From positions 186,001 to 250,000 of the forward strand of contig NZ_JAAIYO010000010.1 in the NCBI RefSeq assembly GCF_014930455.1: 64,000 nt of DNA. The letters run 5' to 3'. Of this stretch, positions 47,822-56,558 are shown piece after piece. The position numbers were made by a program, and so were the translations under genes. The notes beneath the pieces are model-generated. The model was not told the origin of the DNA, did not search any database, and saw nothing but the letters and a program-made list of their open reading frames with translations. The stretch's first letter is position 1. Each line of letters opens with the position of its first letter. The DNA is from Corallococcus soli. Lineage in GTDB: Bacteria; Myxococcota; Myxococcia; Myxococcales; Myxococcaceae.

Positions 47822-47850
47822 ATTCTAGAAATTCCGCGCGGTTGGAACAA
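47822..47850 (-). promoter_or_regulatory. Promoter of the Fic-like gene
   Basis: On the minus strand: TTGTTC (47850-47845), 17-base spacer, TAGAAT (47827-47822), about 80 bases before the GTG start, in an AT-rich patch between genes. Confidence 0.55.
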
Positions 47851-47861
47851 TTAAAACCTGA

Positions 47862-49202
47862 CTACAGGTTCACCAGGAACACTTCGCACGCCTGGTCCAG
47901 CAGGTCCTTGGAGAGCGCGGGCGGAATCTGCCGGTACCGGGCCGCGTCCCGGATGAGCGACACCAGGTCCCGGGGGTGGCACGAGCGCATCTCCATGCTG
48001 CGCGGCTTGTAGTAGTGCTCCACGAGGTAGGTGATGGCCTGGTCCACGTAGGGGATGCCCGCCGCCTCGCACACCCGGCGGAAGATCTCCCGGTAGGACT
48101 CTTCATCCGGATTGCCTACTTCAATCTTGTACTTGATGCGGCGCAGGAACGCCTCATCCACCAGCTCCTTGGGGTCCAGGTTGGTGGAGAACACCAGGAG
48201 CTGATCAAACGGGATTTCGAACTTCTTGCCCGTGTGGAGGGTGAGGAAGTCCACCCGCTTCTCCAGGGGGACGATCCACCGGTTGAGCAGGTCCGTGGGG
48301 TGGACCTTCTGGCGGCCGAAGTCGTCGATGAGGAGCATGCCGCCGTTGGCCTTCACCTGGAACGGGGCCTCGTAGAAGCGGGTGCTCTCCGAATAGATGA
48401 GATCCAGCGTCTCCAGCGTCAGCTCGCCGCCCACCACCACGGCGGGGCGGCGGCAGAGCAGCCACCGCTTGTCCATTTCGAAGGTCTGCCGACGGCCGCC
48501 GCCCGTGGCCGAGCCGATTTCGAGCGAGACGGGGGTGTGGATGATGCGGTCGTAGACCTTGATGATCTGATTGTCGATTTCGAGGCAGTGCGGGACGTAC
48601 ACCTCGCCGCCGAACATGTGGGAGATGGCCTCCGCGAGGCTCGTCTTGCCGTTGCCGGGCGGGCCGTAGAGGAAGAGCGAGCGGCCGGAGTTCACGGCCG
48701 GGCCCAGCTTGTCCATCAGCTCCGCGGACACGGTGAGGTGGCCCAGGGCCATCACCAGGTCCTCCTGGCTGACGACGGGCGTCTCCTCCGTCTGGCTGGT
48801 GATGAGCGCGTTGTACTGCTCGATGGGGACGGGGGCCGCGCCCACGTAGGTGGAGCGGGTGAGGGCGTCGCGGGCGTACTCGCGGCCCTTCTCCGTGAGG
48901 GCGAACTCCACGGACGCGCGGCCAAAGCCCTTGCCGCCGCGCAGGTCCACGAGCTTCTCCTGCGCGAGGAAGTCCACCACGTGCTCGACGACGCCCGACC
49001 AGGGCAGGCACATGCTCTCCGCGATGCCCATGCCCGTGCCGGTGCCGGCGTAGTAGAGGAACTTCAGGCCCAGGTCGGCCAGCAGGCCAATCTTGAGGCC
49101 GGTGTCCTCCAGCGACTTCGGCTCCGACGGAGCGATGTCGAGGACGGACGGGTTCTCGAGCTTGAACGGATTGTCTTCGTACGCGTACCCGGCGGGAGGC
49201 AT
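47862..49202 (-). CDS. AAA-family ATPase
   Basis: A 446-residue protein. Residues 1-150 form a non-catalytic N-terminal part including a winged-helix-like segment (VVEHVVDFLAQEKLVDLRGG, then FALTEKGREYARDAL). The ATPase domain follows: Walker A LYGPPGNGKTSLAEAI (about residue 180), Walker B GGMLLIDDFGRQ, sensor 1 LLVFSTNLDP and an arginine-finger-like EAFLRRIKYKI. Predicted to be a cytoplasmic ATP-driven remodeller of unknown target. It is 59 bases after ilvE on the same strand, and a MoxR ATPase gene lies beyond ilvE. Confidence 0.85.
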   Translation of the reverse strand: MPPAGYAYEDNPFKLENPSVLDIAPSEPKSLEDTGLKIGLLADLGLKFLYYAGTGTGMGIAESMCLPWSGVVEHVVDFLAQEKLVDLRGGKGFGRASVEFALTEKGREYARDALTRSTYVGAAPVPIEQYNALITSQTEETPVVSQEDLVMALGHLTVSAELMDKLGPAVNSGRSLFLYGPPGNGKTSLAEAISHMFGGEVYVPHCLEIDNQIIKVYDRIIHTPVSLEIGSATGGGRRQTFEMDKRWLLCRRPAVVVGGELTLETLDLIYSESTRFYEAPFQVKANGGMLLIDDFGRQKVHPTDLLNRWIVPLEKRVDFLTLHTGKKFEIPFDQLLVFSTNLDPKELVDEAFLRRIKYKIEVGNPDEESYREIFRRVCEAAGIPYVDQAITYLVEHYYKPRSMEMRSCHPRDLVSLIRDAARYRQIPPALSKDLLDQACEVFLVNL

Positions 49203-49261
49203 CGGGTAGGGGTTCTACCCGATTCCCCCGCCCGCCGGGACGTCACGTCAGGCGACTGTTC

Positions 49262-50209
49262 TCAAACGTAGGTCAGCCAGTCCGCATAGCGGTCGTCCTG
49301 GCCCCGGACGATCTTGAAGTAGGACTCCTGGACGAAGGTGCTGATGGGGCCGGGCTTGCCCTCGCCCACCTGTCGGTTGTCCACCTCCCGCACGGGGGTG
49401 ATCTCCGCGGCGGTGCCGGTGAAGAAGATCTCGTTGCAGATGTAGAGCGCGTCGCGGGTGAACGTCACCTCGTCCACCGTGCGGCCGGTGTCGCGCAGCA
49501 GCCTCAGCACGGTGTCGCGGGTGATGCCGTCGAGGACGGGCGAGGAGAGGGGCGGGGTCTTGATGACGCCCTTCTTGTTCACCATGAAGAGGTTCTCGCC
49601 GGACGCCTCCGCGACGAATCCGCTGGTGTCCAGGAGGATGGCCTCGTCGTAGCCGGCGAGCACCGCCTCGCGCTTGGCCATGATGGAGTTGACGTACTGG
49701 CCGGTGATCTTGCCGCGCACCATGTTCACGTTCACGTGCATGCGCGTGAAGGAGCTGACCTTGGCGCGGATGCCCTCGCGGATGCCCTTGTCGCCCAGGT
49801 AGGAGCCCCACTCCCAGGCCGTGACGGCCACGCGGGTGGGGTTCACCGCGCCCAGGCCCATGGCGCCATCGCCCATGAAGGCCACCGGGCGCAGGTAGGC
49901 GCCGTTGGCGAACAGGTGCTTCTGCTTGCGCAGAAGATCCAGCGTGGCCTCCACCAGCTCATCCTCGGTGTAGGGGATGTTCAGCATGATGATGTGCGCG
50001 GAGTCCAGCAGTCGCCGGATGTGTTCGCGCAGCCGGAAGACGGCGAGCCGGCCGTCATGGGTCTTGTAGGCGCGGATGCCCTCGAAGACGCCCAGGCCAT
50101 AGTGGAGGGCGTGCGTCATCACGTGCACGCCGCCCTCGTCCCATTTCACCAGCTTCCCATCGAGCCAGATGTGTTCGGCGCGCAGTACGGAGGATGAGGT
50201 CGAGCTCAT
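49262..50209 (-). CDS. ilvE: Branched-chain amino acid aminotransferase
   Basis: A 315-residue fold-type IV PLP aminotransferase, last step of Leu/Ile/Val synthesis and first step of their breakdown. Motifs: VMTHALHYGLGVFEGIRAY, YLRPVAFMGDGAMGL, the PLP Lys in NSIMAKREAV, GYDEAILLD, SGENLFMV and NEIFFTGTAAEITPV. ATG 50209 with GAGGAAC upstream is chosen over an in-frame start 45 bases earlier. In myxobacteria it also supplies branched starter units for iso-fatty acids. Confidence 0.95.
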   Translation of the reverse strand: MSSTSSSVLRAEHIWLDGKLVKWDEGGVHVMTHALHYGLGVFEGIRAYKTHDGRLAVFRLREHIRRLLDSAHIIMLNIPYTEDELVEATLDLLRKQKHLFANGAYLRPVAFMGDGAMGLGAVNPTRVAVTAWEWGSYLGDKGIREGIRAKVSSFTRMHVNVNMVRGKITGQYVNSIMAKREAVLAGYDEAILLDTSGFVAEASGENLFMVNKKGVIKTPPLSSPVLDGITRDTVLRLLRDTGRTVDEVTFTRDALYICNEIFFTGTAAEITPVREVDNRQVGEGKPGPISTFVQESYFKIVRGQDDRYADWLTYV

Positions 50210-50385
50210 CGGGAAGTTCCTCGTCGGGCTAGGGGTGGGACCTCTTGGGGCCATGGAATTCAGGCCACCTCAAGCCTTGTATCCAGGCCCACCAGGGAGG
50301 CAAAGCGCGAAACGCCAGGGGGCGCCAGAACGGCCCCCACGGTGCCTGAGCGTCCAAGTCGCCCGACCGTACAAGTCGCCCTGCG

Positions 50386-51327
50386 TCAGGCCTGGGCGAT
50401 CTGCGGCAGGTGGGCGCGGGCCTTCTCGATGTCGCCCTCGTACTTGAGCACGAGGTTGAGCGTGGCGGCGACCACGTCCGACGTGAGCGCTTCGGCGTTG
50501 AGCAGGGTCAGGCTCTGCGCCCAGTCCAGCGTCTCGCTGATGGACGGGGCCTTCTTCAGGTCCAGGGCGCGGATGGCGGCCACGGCTTCCACCACCTGCT
50601 CGGCCAGCACCTGGGGGACCTCCGGCAGGCGCGAGCGGACGATGCGCAGCTCGCGCTCGCGGTCCGGGAAGTCGATGTGCAGGTGCAGGCAGCGGCGCTT
50701 GAGCGCGTCCGACAGCTCCCGGGCGTTGTTGCTGGTGAGGATGACGCGCGGGATGTGCTTCGCCTTGATGGTGCCCAGCTCCGGCACCGTGACGGCGTTG
50801 TCAGAGAGCACCTCCAGCAGGAAGGCCTCGAACTCCGGATCCGCCTTGTCGATTTCGTCCACCAGCAGCAGCGACGGCTTCTCCGACAGCTGGGCCTGGA
50901 GGATGGGGCGGGGCAGCAGGAAGCGCTCGGAGAAGAACACCGCGTCGCCGGACGCGAGCCGGTCCGCGGCCTCCGCCAGCGTCTTCGTGCCCTGCGTCAT
51001 CTCCCCAATCTTGTCCTTGAGCAGCTGGGTGTAGAGCAGCTGCTTGGCGTACTCCCATTCATAGAGGGCCTTCGCCTCGTCCAGGCCCTCGTAGCACTGC
51101 AGGCGGATGAAGCCCCGGTCCAGCGCCAGGGCCAGGGCGCGCGCCAGCTCCGTCTTGCCCACGCCCGCGGGGCCCTCCACCAGGATGGGCTTGTTCATCC
51201 GGTCCGCCAGGAACACCGCCGTGGCGATTTCAGGGGACGACAGGTAGCCCACCGCCTCCAGGCGACGCGCCGCGTCTTCCACGCTGGCGAAGGACGGAAT
51301 CGGGGGAGTCAGTTGAGGGGGGCTCAC
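50386..51327 (-). CDS. MoxR-family AAA ATPase
   Basis: A 313-residue AAA+ ATPase of the MoxR/CbbQ-like group: Walker A LVEGPAGVGKTELARAL, Walker B LLLVDEIDKADPEFEAFLLEVL, sensor 1 RVILTSNNARELSDALKRRC. The segment CYEGLDEAKALYEWEYAKQL is typical. These ATPases usually work with a VWA-domain protein in assembling or activating another protein; no VWA gene is next to it here. The start is uncertain: GTG 51327 has no clear ribosome site. It is 176 bases upstream of ilvE on the same strand. Confidence 0.88.
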   Translation of the reverse strand: MSPPQLTPPIPSFASVEDAARRLEAVGYLSSPEIATAVFLADRMNKPILVEGPAGVGKTELARALALALDRGFIRLQCYEGLDEAKALYEWEYAKQLLYTQLLKDKIGEMTQGTKTLAEAADRLASGDAVFFSERFLLPRPILQAQLSEKPSLLLVDEIDKADPEFEAFLLEVLSDNAVTVPELGTIKAKHIPRVILTSNNARELSDALKRRCLHLHIDFPDRERELRIVRSRLPEVPQVLAEQVVEAVAAIRALDLKKAPSISETLDWAQSLTLLNAEALTSDVVAATLNLVLKYEGDIEKARAHLPQIAQA

Positions 51328-51519
51328 ACCCGTCAACTTAACCGACGGCCCCCGGGCAACTGCGGCAAAAATGCCAGGGTTGTGGGGGCGCCGTCCGCAC
51401 CCTTGAGGGCCGTTGGGGCCGCAACCCCGCGAAATCAGAGTGCGTAAATATTTTCGCACCCTGGGCACGCACCGTGCATCTCAGTGGCGAATCTCAGGAC
51501 ACGAACGAGGTCGCGGGTC

Positions 51520-51744
51520 ATGTGGGCGTGGTTGAAACTGGCGATGGCGGTGGTGGTGGTGGTGATGCCGGGCGGCATCCCCCTGGTGATGGCGTACATC
51601 GCGACGCGGACGCTGGCGGAGCGCTGGCGGATGGCCCAGACGCAGGCCCGGGAAGCGGGACGGCCGGTGTCGGTGCGGGACGTGGTGGGCTCGCTGCACT
51701 TCCGTGACCTGCTGCGCGAGGCCCGGGCGGTGACGGCGCTGTAG
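51520..51744 (+). CDS. Small single-helix membrane protein
   Basis: A 74-residue protein: MWAWLKLAMAVVVVVMPGGIPLVMAYIATRTL forms one long hydrophobic segment, followed by a basic cytoplasmic tail (RWRMAQTQAREAGR, then LHFRDLLREARAV). GAGGTC lies about 8 bases before the ATG; an in-frame GTG at 51484 would add 12 residues. Function unknown. It is convergent with aglZ, separated by a large hairpin. Confidence 0.6.
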   Translation: MWAWLKLAMAVVVVVMPGGIPLVMAYIATRTLAERWRMAQTQAREAGRPVSVRDVVGSLHFRDLLREARAVTAL

Positions 51745-51800
51745 CGTTCCCCCGGCGGCCTTCGCGCCGGGCCGTTGCCCTGAAGAGCTGAAGACCTGAG

Positions 51801-51851
51801 ATGACGCACGAAGGGCCCGGCACTCCGAAAGAGTGCGCGGGCCCTCGTCAT
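51801..51851. terminator. Large bidirectional terminator hairpin before the end of aglZ
   Basis: AGGGCCCGGCACTC (51812-51825) pairs with GAGTGCGCGGGCCCT (51831-51845) with one bulged G and a CGAAA loop; ATGACG (51801-51806) pairs further out with CGTCAT (51846-51851). It lies between two convergent genes. Confidence 0.75.
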
Positions 51852-51869
51852 TTCCAGGGGCTGGGGCGG

Positions 51870-54800
51870 CTACTTGTCGAGCTCGTCGACGAGCGCCGTC
51901 CAGTCGTCCTCGCCCTCGGGGGCGGTGGGAAGCTGCATCACCATGGTGCGCTCCGGAGCCTCGTCGTCCTCCGCCAGGGCCTGGGCGGGCGCGGCGGCGG
52001 GCTTCTTCGCGGCCTGCTTGGCGGCGGCCTTCGCCGGGGGCTTGGCGGCGGCGGGGATGACGGGGTTCGCCTGGGCCGTCACGGCCAGGTGTTCGTCCTC
52101 GGAGGGCTTCTTGGCGGGGGCGGCGGCGGCCGGGGCAGGGGACTTGCTCTTGTAGCGGGCCAGCTCCAGCTCGGCGACCTTGAGCGCCTTGCTCTTCTCC
52201 TGCACGGACGTCTGGAGGCGGGCGACCTCCTGGGCCTTGATGGCCTCGCGGCGCTCCAGCTCCGCCTTCTGCTTGGCGTTGAGGTCGTCCAGCTCCTTGA
52301 GCTGACGCGCCTCCAGGTCCTTGCGCTCCTTCTGCGCGGTGGCGAGACGGGCGGCGGACTCGTTGGCCTTGGCTTCGGCGGCGGTGACGCGGGCGGTGAG
52401 CTCCTTCTCCGCGCGGCTCCGGGCGCTCGTGGCGTTCTCCAGCGCCAGCTCCAGGTCCTGGGCCTTCTTGGTGCGGGCCTGGAGCTGGGCCTGGGCGTCC
52501 TTGAGCTTCGCGTCCGTGTCGGCCGCGGCCTTCTGGGCGTCCTGGCCGAGCTGCGCGATGGTCTGCTCCGCCTTCGCGAGCCTCGCGGCCAGCTCGTCGG
52601 CCTGCTTCTTCGCGGCGGCCTGGGCCTGCTGGGCCTGCTGGGCCTGGGCTTGAGCCTGGACCTGGGCCTGCTGGAGCTGACCGGCGAGGCCGTCACGCTC
52701 GCTGGCGAGCTTCTGCTGGGACTGACCGGCCTGCTGGAGCTGGGCGTCCCGGTCGGCGATGGCCTTGCGCGCCCCGTCCAGGTCCGCGCTCACGGCGTTG
52801 AGCTGCTGGCCCAGCGCGTCCGCCTGCTTCTTCGCTTCGGCGGCCTGGGTCTGCAGCTGGCCTTCGAGCGCCTTCACCTGGTCGGTGCGGGTGGCGACCT
52901 CGCGGTTGAGCACCTCCGCCTGACGCATCTTCTCCTGCGTCACGTGGGTGAGCTTGCGCAGCGTGTCCGACAGCTCCTTGCCCTTGGTGTCGACCTCGTT
53001 CTGGAGCAGCTCCTCGCGACGCTGGGACTCGTGCGTGAGCGTCTGGAGGCGGTCATCCAGGTCGTGCCGCGCGTCCTCGGTCTGCGCGAGCGTGGAGGAC
53101 AGCTGCGTGACCTCCGCCACGCGGGCGCCCAGCTCGTGCTTGGTGACGATGAGCTGTTCGGCCAGCTCCTCGCCGTTCGCCTGCGAGTCCGCGAGCTGGC
53201 GCTCCAGCTCCGCCTGGGTGGCGGCGGCCTGCTGGCGCGTCTGCGCGTGGGCGTGCTCCTCCTTCGCCAGGGTGTCGCGCGTGTCGGTGAGCTGGCCCTG
53301 GGTGTCCGCCAGCTGCTGCGACGTGGCGTTCAGCTCCTGCGTCAGCCCGTCGCGCTCGCCGGTGAGGGCGGCGATCTGCGCGGAGGTCTCCTGCGCGAGC
53401 GTCGCGTGCGCGCCGCGCTCGGCCTCATACAGGCCCTGCGTCTCGGACAGGTCCGCGCGCAGCTGGCCAATCTGGCCGGTGAGGTCCTGCTCCAGCGAAT
53501 CCTTGGCCTCGCCGAGCGCCTGCAGCTCCGCGATGCGCGTGTCGCGCTCCTGCGTGGTGCGGGCGAGGAGACCGTTGGTCTCCTGGAGGATGTCGCGCGT
53601 TTCGTTCAGCTCCGCGTCCAGCTCGTCGCGGTGCGTGGTCGTCTTGGCCAGCTCCGCGCGCGTCGACTCCAGGGCCTCCTGGGTCTGCGTGAGCGTCTGG
53701 CTGGTGGCCTCCAGCTCGCCGCGCGTCTCCGCGAGCGTGCCCTCGGTGCTGGAGAGCGTGCCCTGCGTGTCCGCGAGGGTCGCCTCCGTGCGCGCCAGCG
53801 TGCCCTGCGTGTCCGCGAGGGTGGCTTCGGTGCGCGCCAGGGTCTGGCTGGTGGCCTCCAGTTCGCCCTGGGTGGAGGCGAGCGTCTCCTCCGTCTGGGC
53901 AAGCCGGGTCTGCGTGTCGGACAGGGTCTGGCTGGTGGCCTCCAGCTCGCCGCGCGTCTCCGCCAGCGTGCCTTCGGTGCTGGCCAGCGTGGCCTGCGTG
54001 TCGGACAGGGTCTGGCTGGTGGCCTCCAGCTCGCCGCGCGTGGTGGAGAGCGTCTCCTCCGTCTGCGCGAGCCGGGACTGGGTGTCCGTCAGGGTCTGGC
54101 TGGTGGCCTCCAGCTCGCCGCGCGTCTCCGCGAGCGTGCCTTCGGTGCTGGAGAGCGTGCCCTGCGTGTCCGCGAGGGTGGCCTCCGTGCGCGCCAGCGT
54201 GTCCTGCGTCTTCGCGAGGGTGTCCTCGGTGGTCGCCAGCGTCTGGCTGGTGGCCTCCAGCTCGCCGCGGGTGGAGGCGAGGGTCTCCTCGGTCTGCGTC
54301 AGGCGCGTCTGCGTCTCGGAGAGCTGCTGGCTGGTGGCCTCCAGCTCACCGCGTGTCTCCGCGAGCGTGCCCTCCGTGGTGGAGAGCGTCGTCTGCGTCT
54401 CGGAGAGCTGCTGGCTGGTGGCCTCCAGTTCGCCGCGCGTCTCCGCGAGGGTGGCTTCGGTGCTGGAGAGGGTGGCCTGCGTCTCCGTGAGCTGCTGGCT
54501 CGTCGCCTCCAGGTTCCCGGTCAGCTCGGAGATGCGCGAGTCACGCTCGGCCACGTCCGACTGCAGGCCCTCGATGCTGCTGTCGCGCTGGGCGACGGTG
54601 TCTTCCAGCGACGCGACGCGCGCGGAGAGCTGCTCGCCCTGCTGCTGGGCGGCGTCCAACTGCTCGCTGAGCGCCTGGATCTGGCCCTTGAGGTCCGCCT
54701 CCAGGGCGTCCTTCGCCGCGCGCAGGTCCTCCAGTTGGCTGGTGAGGTCCTGCTCCAGCGCGTCCTTGGCCTGCTGGAGCGCCTGGAGTTCGGCGGTCAG

Positions 54801-56459
54801 CTCCGACTCGCGGTCCTCCAGGTGCGTCTTGACGGCTTCGACTTCGCCTTCCAGCTCACCGATGCGCTCGCGGTGCTGCTGGATGGTGGCGTTGAGCTCC
54901 GCCTCGCTGTTCTCGTTGCGGGCGATGGTCTCCTGGAGCTCGCGGTCCAGCGAGGCGAGCTTCGCGTCGCGCTCCTCCACGCGCTGGGTGAGGTCCGCTT
55001 CCTGGGCGTCCTTGTCCAGCCGCAGCTGGTCGCGCTCGCCGGTGACGCGCGCGATGTCGGACTCCAGGTCCGCCACCTGCTGCGTGAGGCGCTGCTCCAG
55101 CGCGGCGCGCTCGGCGTTGAGGCGTTCAATCTCCGCGTCGGAGCGGCTGGCGTGCTCCTCGGCGGTGGTGGACCGGGCCTCCAGGCCGCGCACGGTGGCG
55201 TCGCGCTCCTGCTCGGTCTGGGTCAGCCGCTCCTGGAGGGCCTGGATCTCACCGTCCAGCTCGGCGTAGCGCTGGTCGCGCTCGCTGACGGTGCGGCCCA
55301 GCTCCGCCTCGAACTGGTCGCCGCGCTCGCGCAACTGGAGGATGTCCGCCTCGTTGGCGCGGACGGTGTCCTGGAGCTTCTGCTCCTTGACCTCGAACTC
55401 CAGCGTGACGACGCCGAGGTGCTTCTCCAGCTTGTCGAACTCGTTGCGCCAGCCTTCCAGGTCGGCGCCACGGCGCGACAGCTCCTCGTCGCGGAGGTTG
55501 ACCTCCTTGCGCAGGACGTTGATGTCCTTTTCCTTGGAGGCGACGACCTCGATGAGGTCCTTCTCCGAGGAGAACTTCTGCAGGAGCAGGTCGTCCACGG
55601 TGGCGCCGTGCTCGCGCTCCTTCTGGACGATGGACTGCTGGGCGTCGTTGAAGCGCCTGAGCAGGTCATCCACCTGCATCTTCAGGCCCTGCAGCTCCAC
55701 GTCCTTCTCATGGAGCCGGTCCTCGACGGAGAGCAGCTCCCGCTCGCGGACGCTCCAGATTTCGGACAGGCGCGCGAGCTGCGCTTCGCGTGTCTTCAGC
55801 TCGTCCCGGAGGATTTGAATCTTCCCCTCGGGCGTGCCCATCAGCTCACGGCGCGGGGGCGGGCGCTTCAACTGGCGCGACTCCGCCAGCAGCTCCGCCT
55901 TGCGGTCCGCGATGGAGGAGAAGGCGCGGTCCATGAAGGACTTGTCCTCGTCCGTCATGGCGCTGCGGCGCTCGCGCTTGGGCAGCTTGGGCGGGGCGCC
56001 GGTGCGCACGCCGGGCATGGGCGGCGGGGCCTCGCGCGGGGCGCCGGAGAGGGCGGCGTCCAGGTCCGCGTCCGTCTCGTCGGTGCCGGGCGGGACGATG
56101 CCCGCGCTCATCGAGGCGAGCTCCCCCATCTCGAAGGGGATGACGAGGTAGCCGTCCGCGGCGGCGGGCGTCTCACGGTGTTTGTTGAGACCCTCCACTC
56201 CCGAGTCGGAGGACAGCAGCAGGACCTTGAGGTTCTGGCCCCACTTGCCCTTCTTGATCTGACCACAGAGGGCGAAGCCGGACTGGTCCGGCAGCTCCGC
56301 GCGCACGACGACCAGGTCGGGTCGGCGTTTCTCCAGCTCCCGCTGCGCATCGGACGCAGTGGTAGCCATGGCCGTGTTGTAGCCCGCGCTCTTGAGCACG
56401 GAGGCCATGCTGAGTGCGAAGTCGTTCTGGCTTTCGACGATGAGGACGCGACGCTCCAT
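51870..56459 (-). CDS. aglZ: AglZ-like gliding motility protein
   Basis: A 1,529-residue protein. Residues 1-120 form a receiver-like domain (MERRVLIVESQNDFALSMASVLK) whose phospho-acceptor site reads VVVRAELPDQSGF, without the usual Asp, so it is a pseudo-receiver. From about residue 190 to 1430 it is almost continuous coiled coil, with a tandem-repeat block (separate entry). The tail is Ala/Lys/Pro-rich and ends in an acidic motif (RTMVMQLP...DDWTALVDELDK). This plan is that of M. xanthus AglZ, a scaffold of the adventurous gliding machinery working with MglA and the Frz pathway; the M. xanthus protein is somewhat shorter. ATG 56459 with GAAGGG upstream. Confidence 0.9.
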   Translation of the reverse strand: MERRVLIVESQNDFALSMASVLKSAGYNTAMATTASDAQRELEKRRPDLVVVRAELPDQSGFALCGQIKKGKWGQNLKVLLLSSDSGVEGLNKHRETPAAADGYLVIPFEMGELASMSAGIVPPGTDETDADLDAALSGAPREAPPPMPGVRTGAPPKLPKRERRSAMTDEDKSFMDRAFSSIADRKAELLAESRQLKRPPPRRELMGTPEGKIQILRDELKTREAQLARLSEIWSVRERELLSVEDRLHEKDVELQGLKMQVDDLLRRFNDAQQSIVQKEREHGATVDDLLLQKFSSEKDLIEVVASKEKDINVLRKEVNLRDEELSRRGADLEGWRNEFDKLEKHLGVVTLEFEVKEQKLQDTVRANEADILQLRERGDQFEAELGRTVSERDQRYAELDGEIQALQERLTQTEQERDATVRGLEARSTTAEEHASRSDAEIERLNAERAALEQRLTQQVADLESDIARVTGERDQLRLDKDAQEADLTQRVEERDAKLASLDRELQETIARNENSEAELNATIQQHRERIGELEGEVEAVKTHLEDRESELTAELQALQQAKDALEQDLTSQLEDLRAAKDALEADLKGQIQALSEQLDAAQQQGEQLSARVASLEDTVAQRDSSIEGLQSDVAERDSRISELTGNLEATSQQLTETQATLSSTEATLAETRGELEATSQQLSETQTTLSTTEGTLAETRGELEATSQQLSETQTRLTQTEETLASTRGELEATSQTLATTEDTLAKTQDTLARTEATLADTQGTLSSTEGTLAETRGELEATSQTLTDTQSRLAQTEETLSTTRGELEATSQTLSDTQATLASTEGTLAETRGELEATSQTLSDTQTRLAQTEETLASTQGELEATSQTLARTEATLADTQGTLARTEATLADTQGTLSSTEGTLAETRGELEATSQTLTQTQEALESTRAELAKTTTHRDELDAELNETRDILQETNGLLARTTQERDTRIAELQALGEAKDSLEQDLTGQIGQLRADLSETQGLYEAERGAHATLAQETSAQIAALTGERDGLTQELNATSQQLADTQGQLTDTRDTLAKEEHAHAQTRQQAAATQAELERQLADSQANGEELAEQLIVTKHELGARVAEVTQLSSTLAQTEDARHDLDDRLQTLTHESQRREELLQNEVDTKGKELSDTLRKLTHVTQEKMRQAEVLNREVATRTDQVKALEGQLQTQAAEAKKQADALGQQLNAVSADLDGARKAIADRDAQLQQAGQSQQKLASERDGLAGQLQQAQVQAQAQAQQAQQAQAAAKKQADELAARLAKAEQTIAQLGQDAQKAAADTDAKLKDAQAQLQARTKKAQDLELALENATSARSRAEKELTARVTAAEAKANESAARLATAQKERKDLEARQLKELDDLNAKQKAELERREAIKAQEVARLQTSVQEKSKALKVAELELARYKSKSPAPAAAAPAKKPSEDEHLAVTAQANPVIPAAAKPPAKAAAKQAAKKPAAAPAQALAEDDEAPERTMVMQLPTAPEGEDDWTALVDELDK
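53680..54525 (-). repeat. 28-residue tandem repeats in the AglZ coiled coil
   Basis: About nine units built on TLAETRGELEATSQ-x-L-x-x-TQ, 28 residues (84 bases, four heptads) each, with two places where a 14-residue unit TLARTEATLADTQG is inserted. All steps keep the heptad phase, so the block can grow or shrink without breaking the coiled coil. Length polymorphism between strains is expected. Confidence 0.85.
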
Positions 56460-56558
56460 GAAGCCCTTCACCCAGCAAAAAGTGCAGTGAAAACCGCCAC
56501 ATCCTATCGGGCGGGCGCAAGGCTTGGGAAGTTTCCGAGCAGTGCTCGGTCGCCTGCC

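Noticed and set aside
53680-54525. Regular DNA repeats that could suggest a CRISPR array
   Set aside because: The repeats are in-frame, 84 bases with 42-base sub-units, imperfect, and have no unique spacers; they encode coiled coil.
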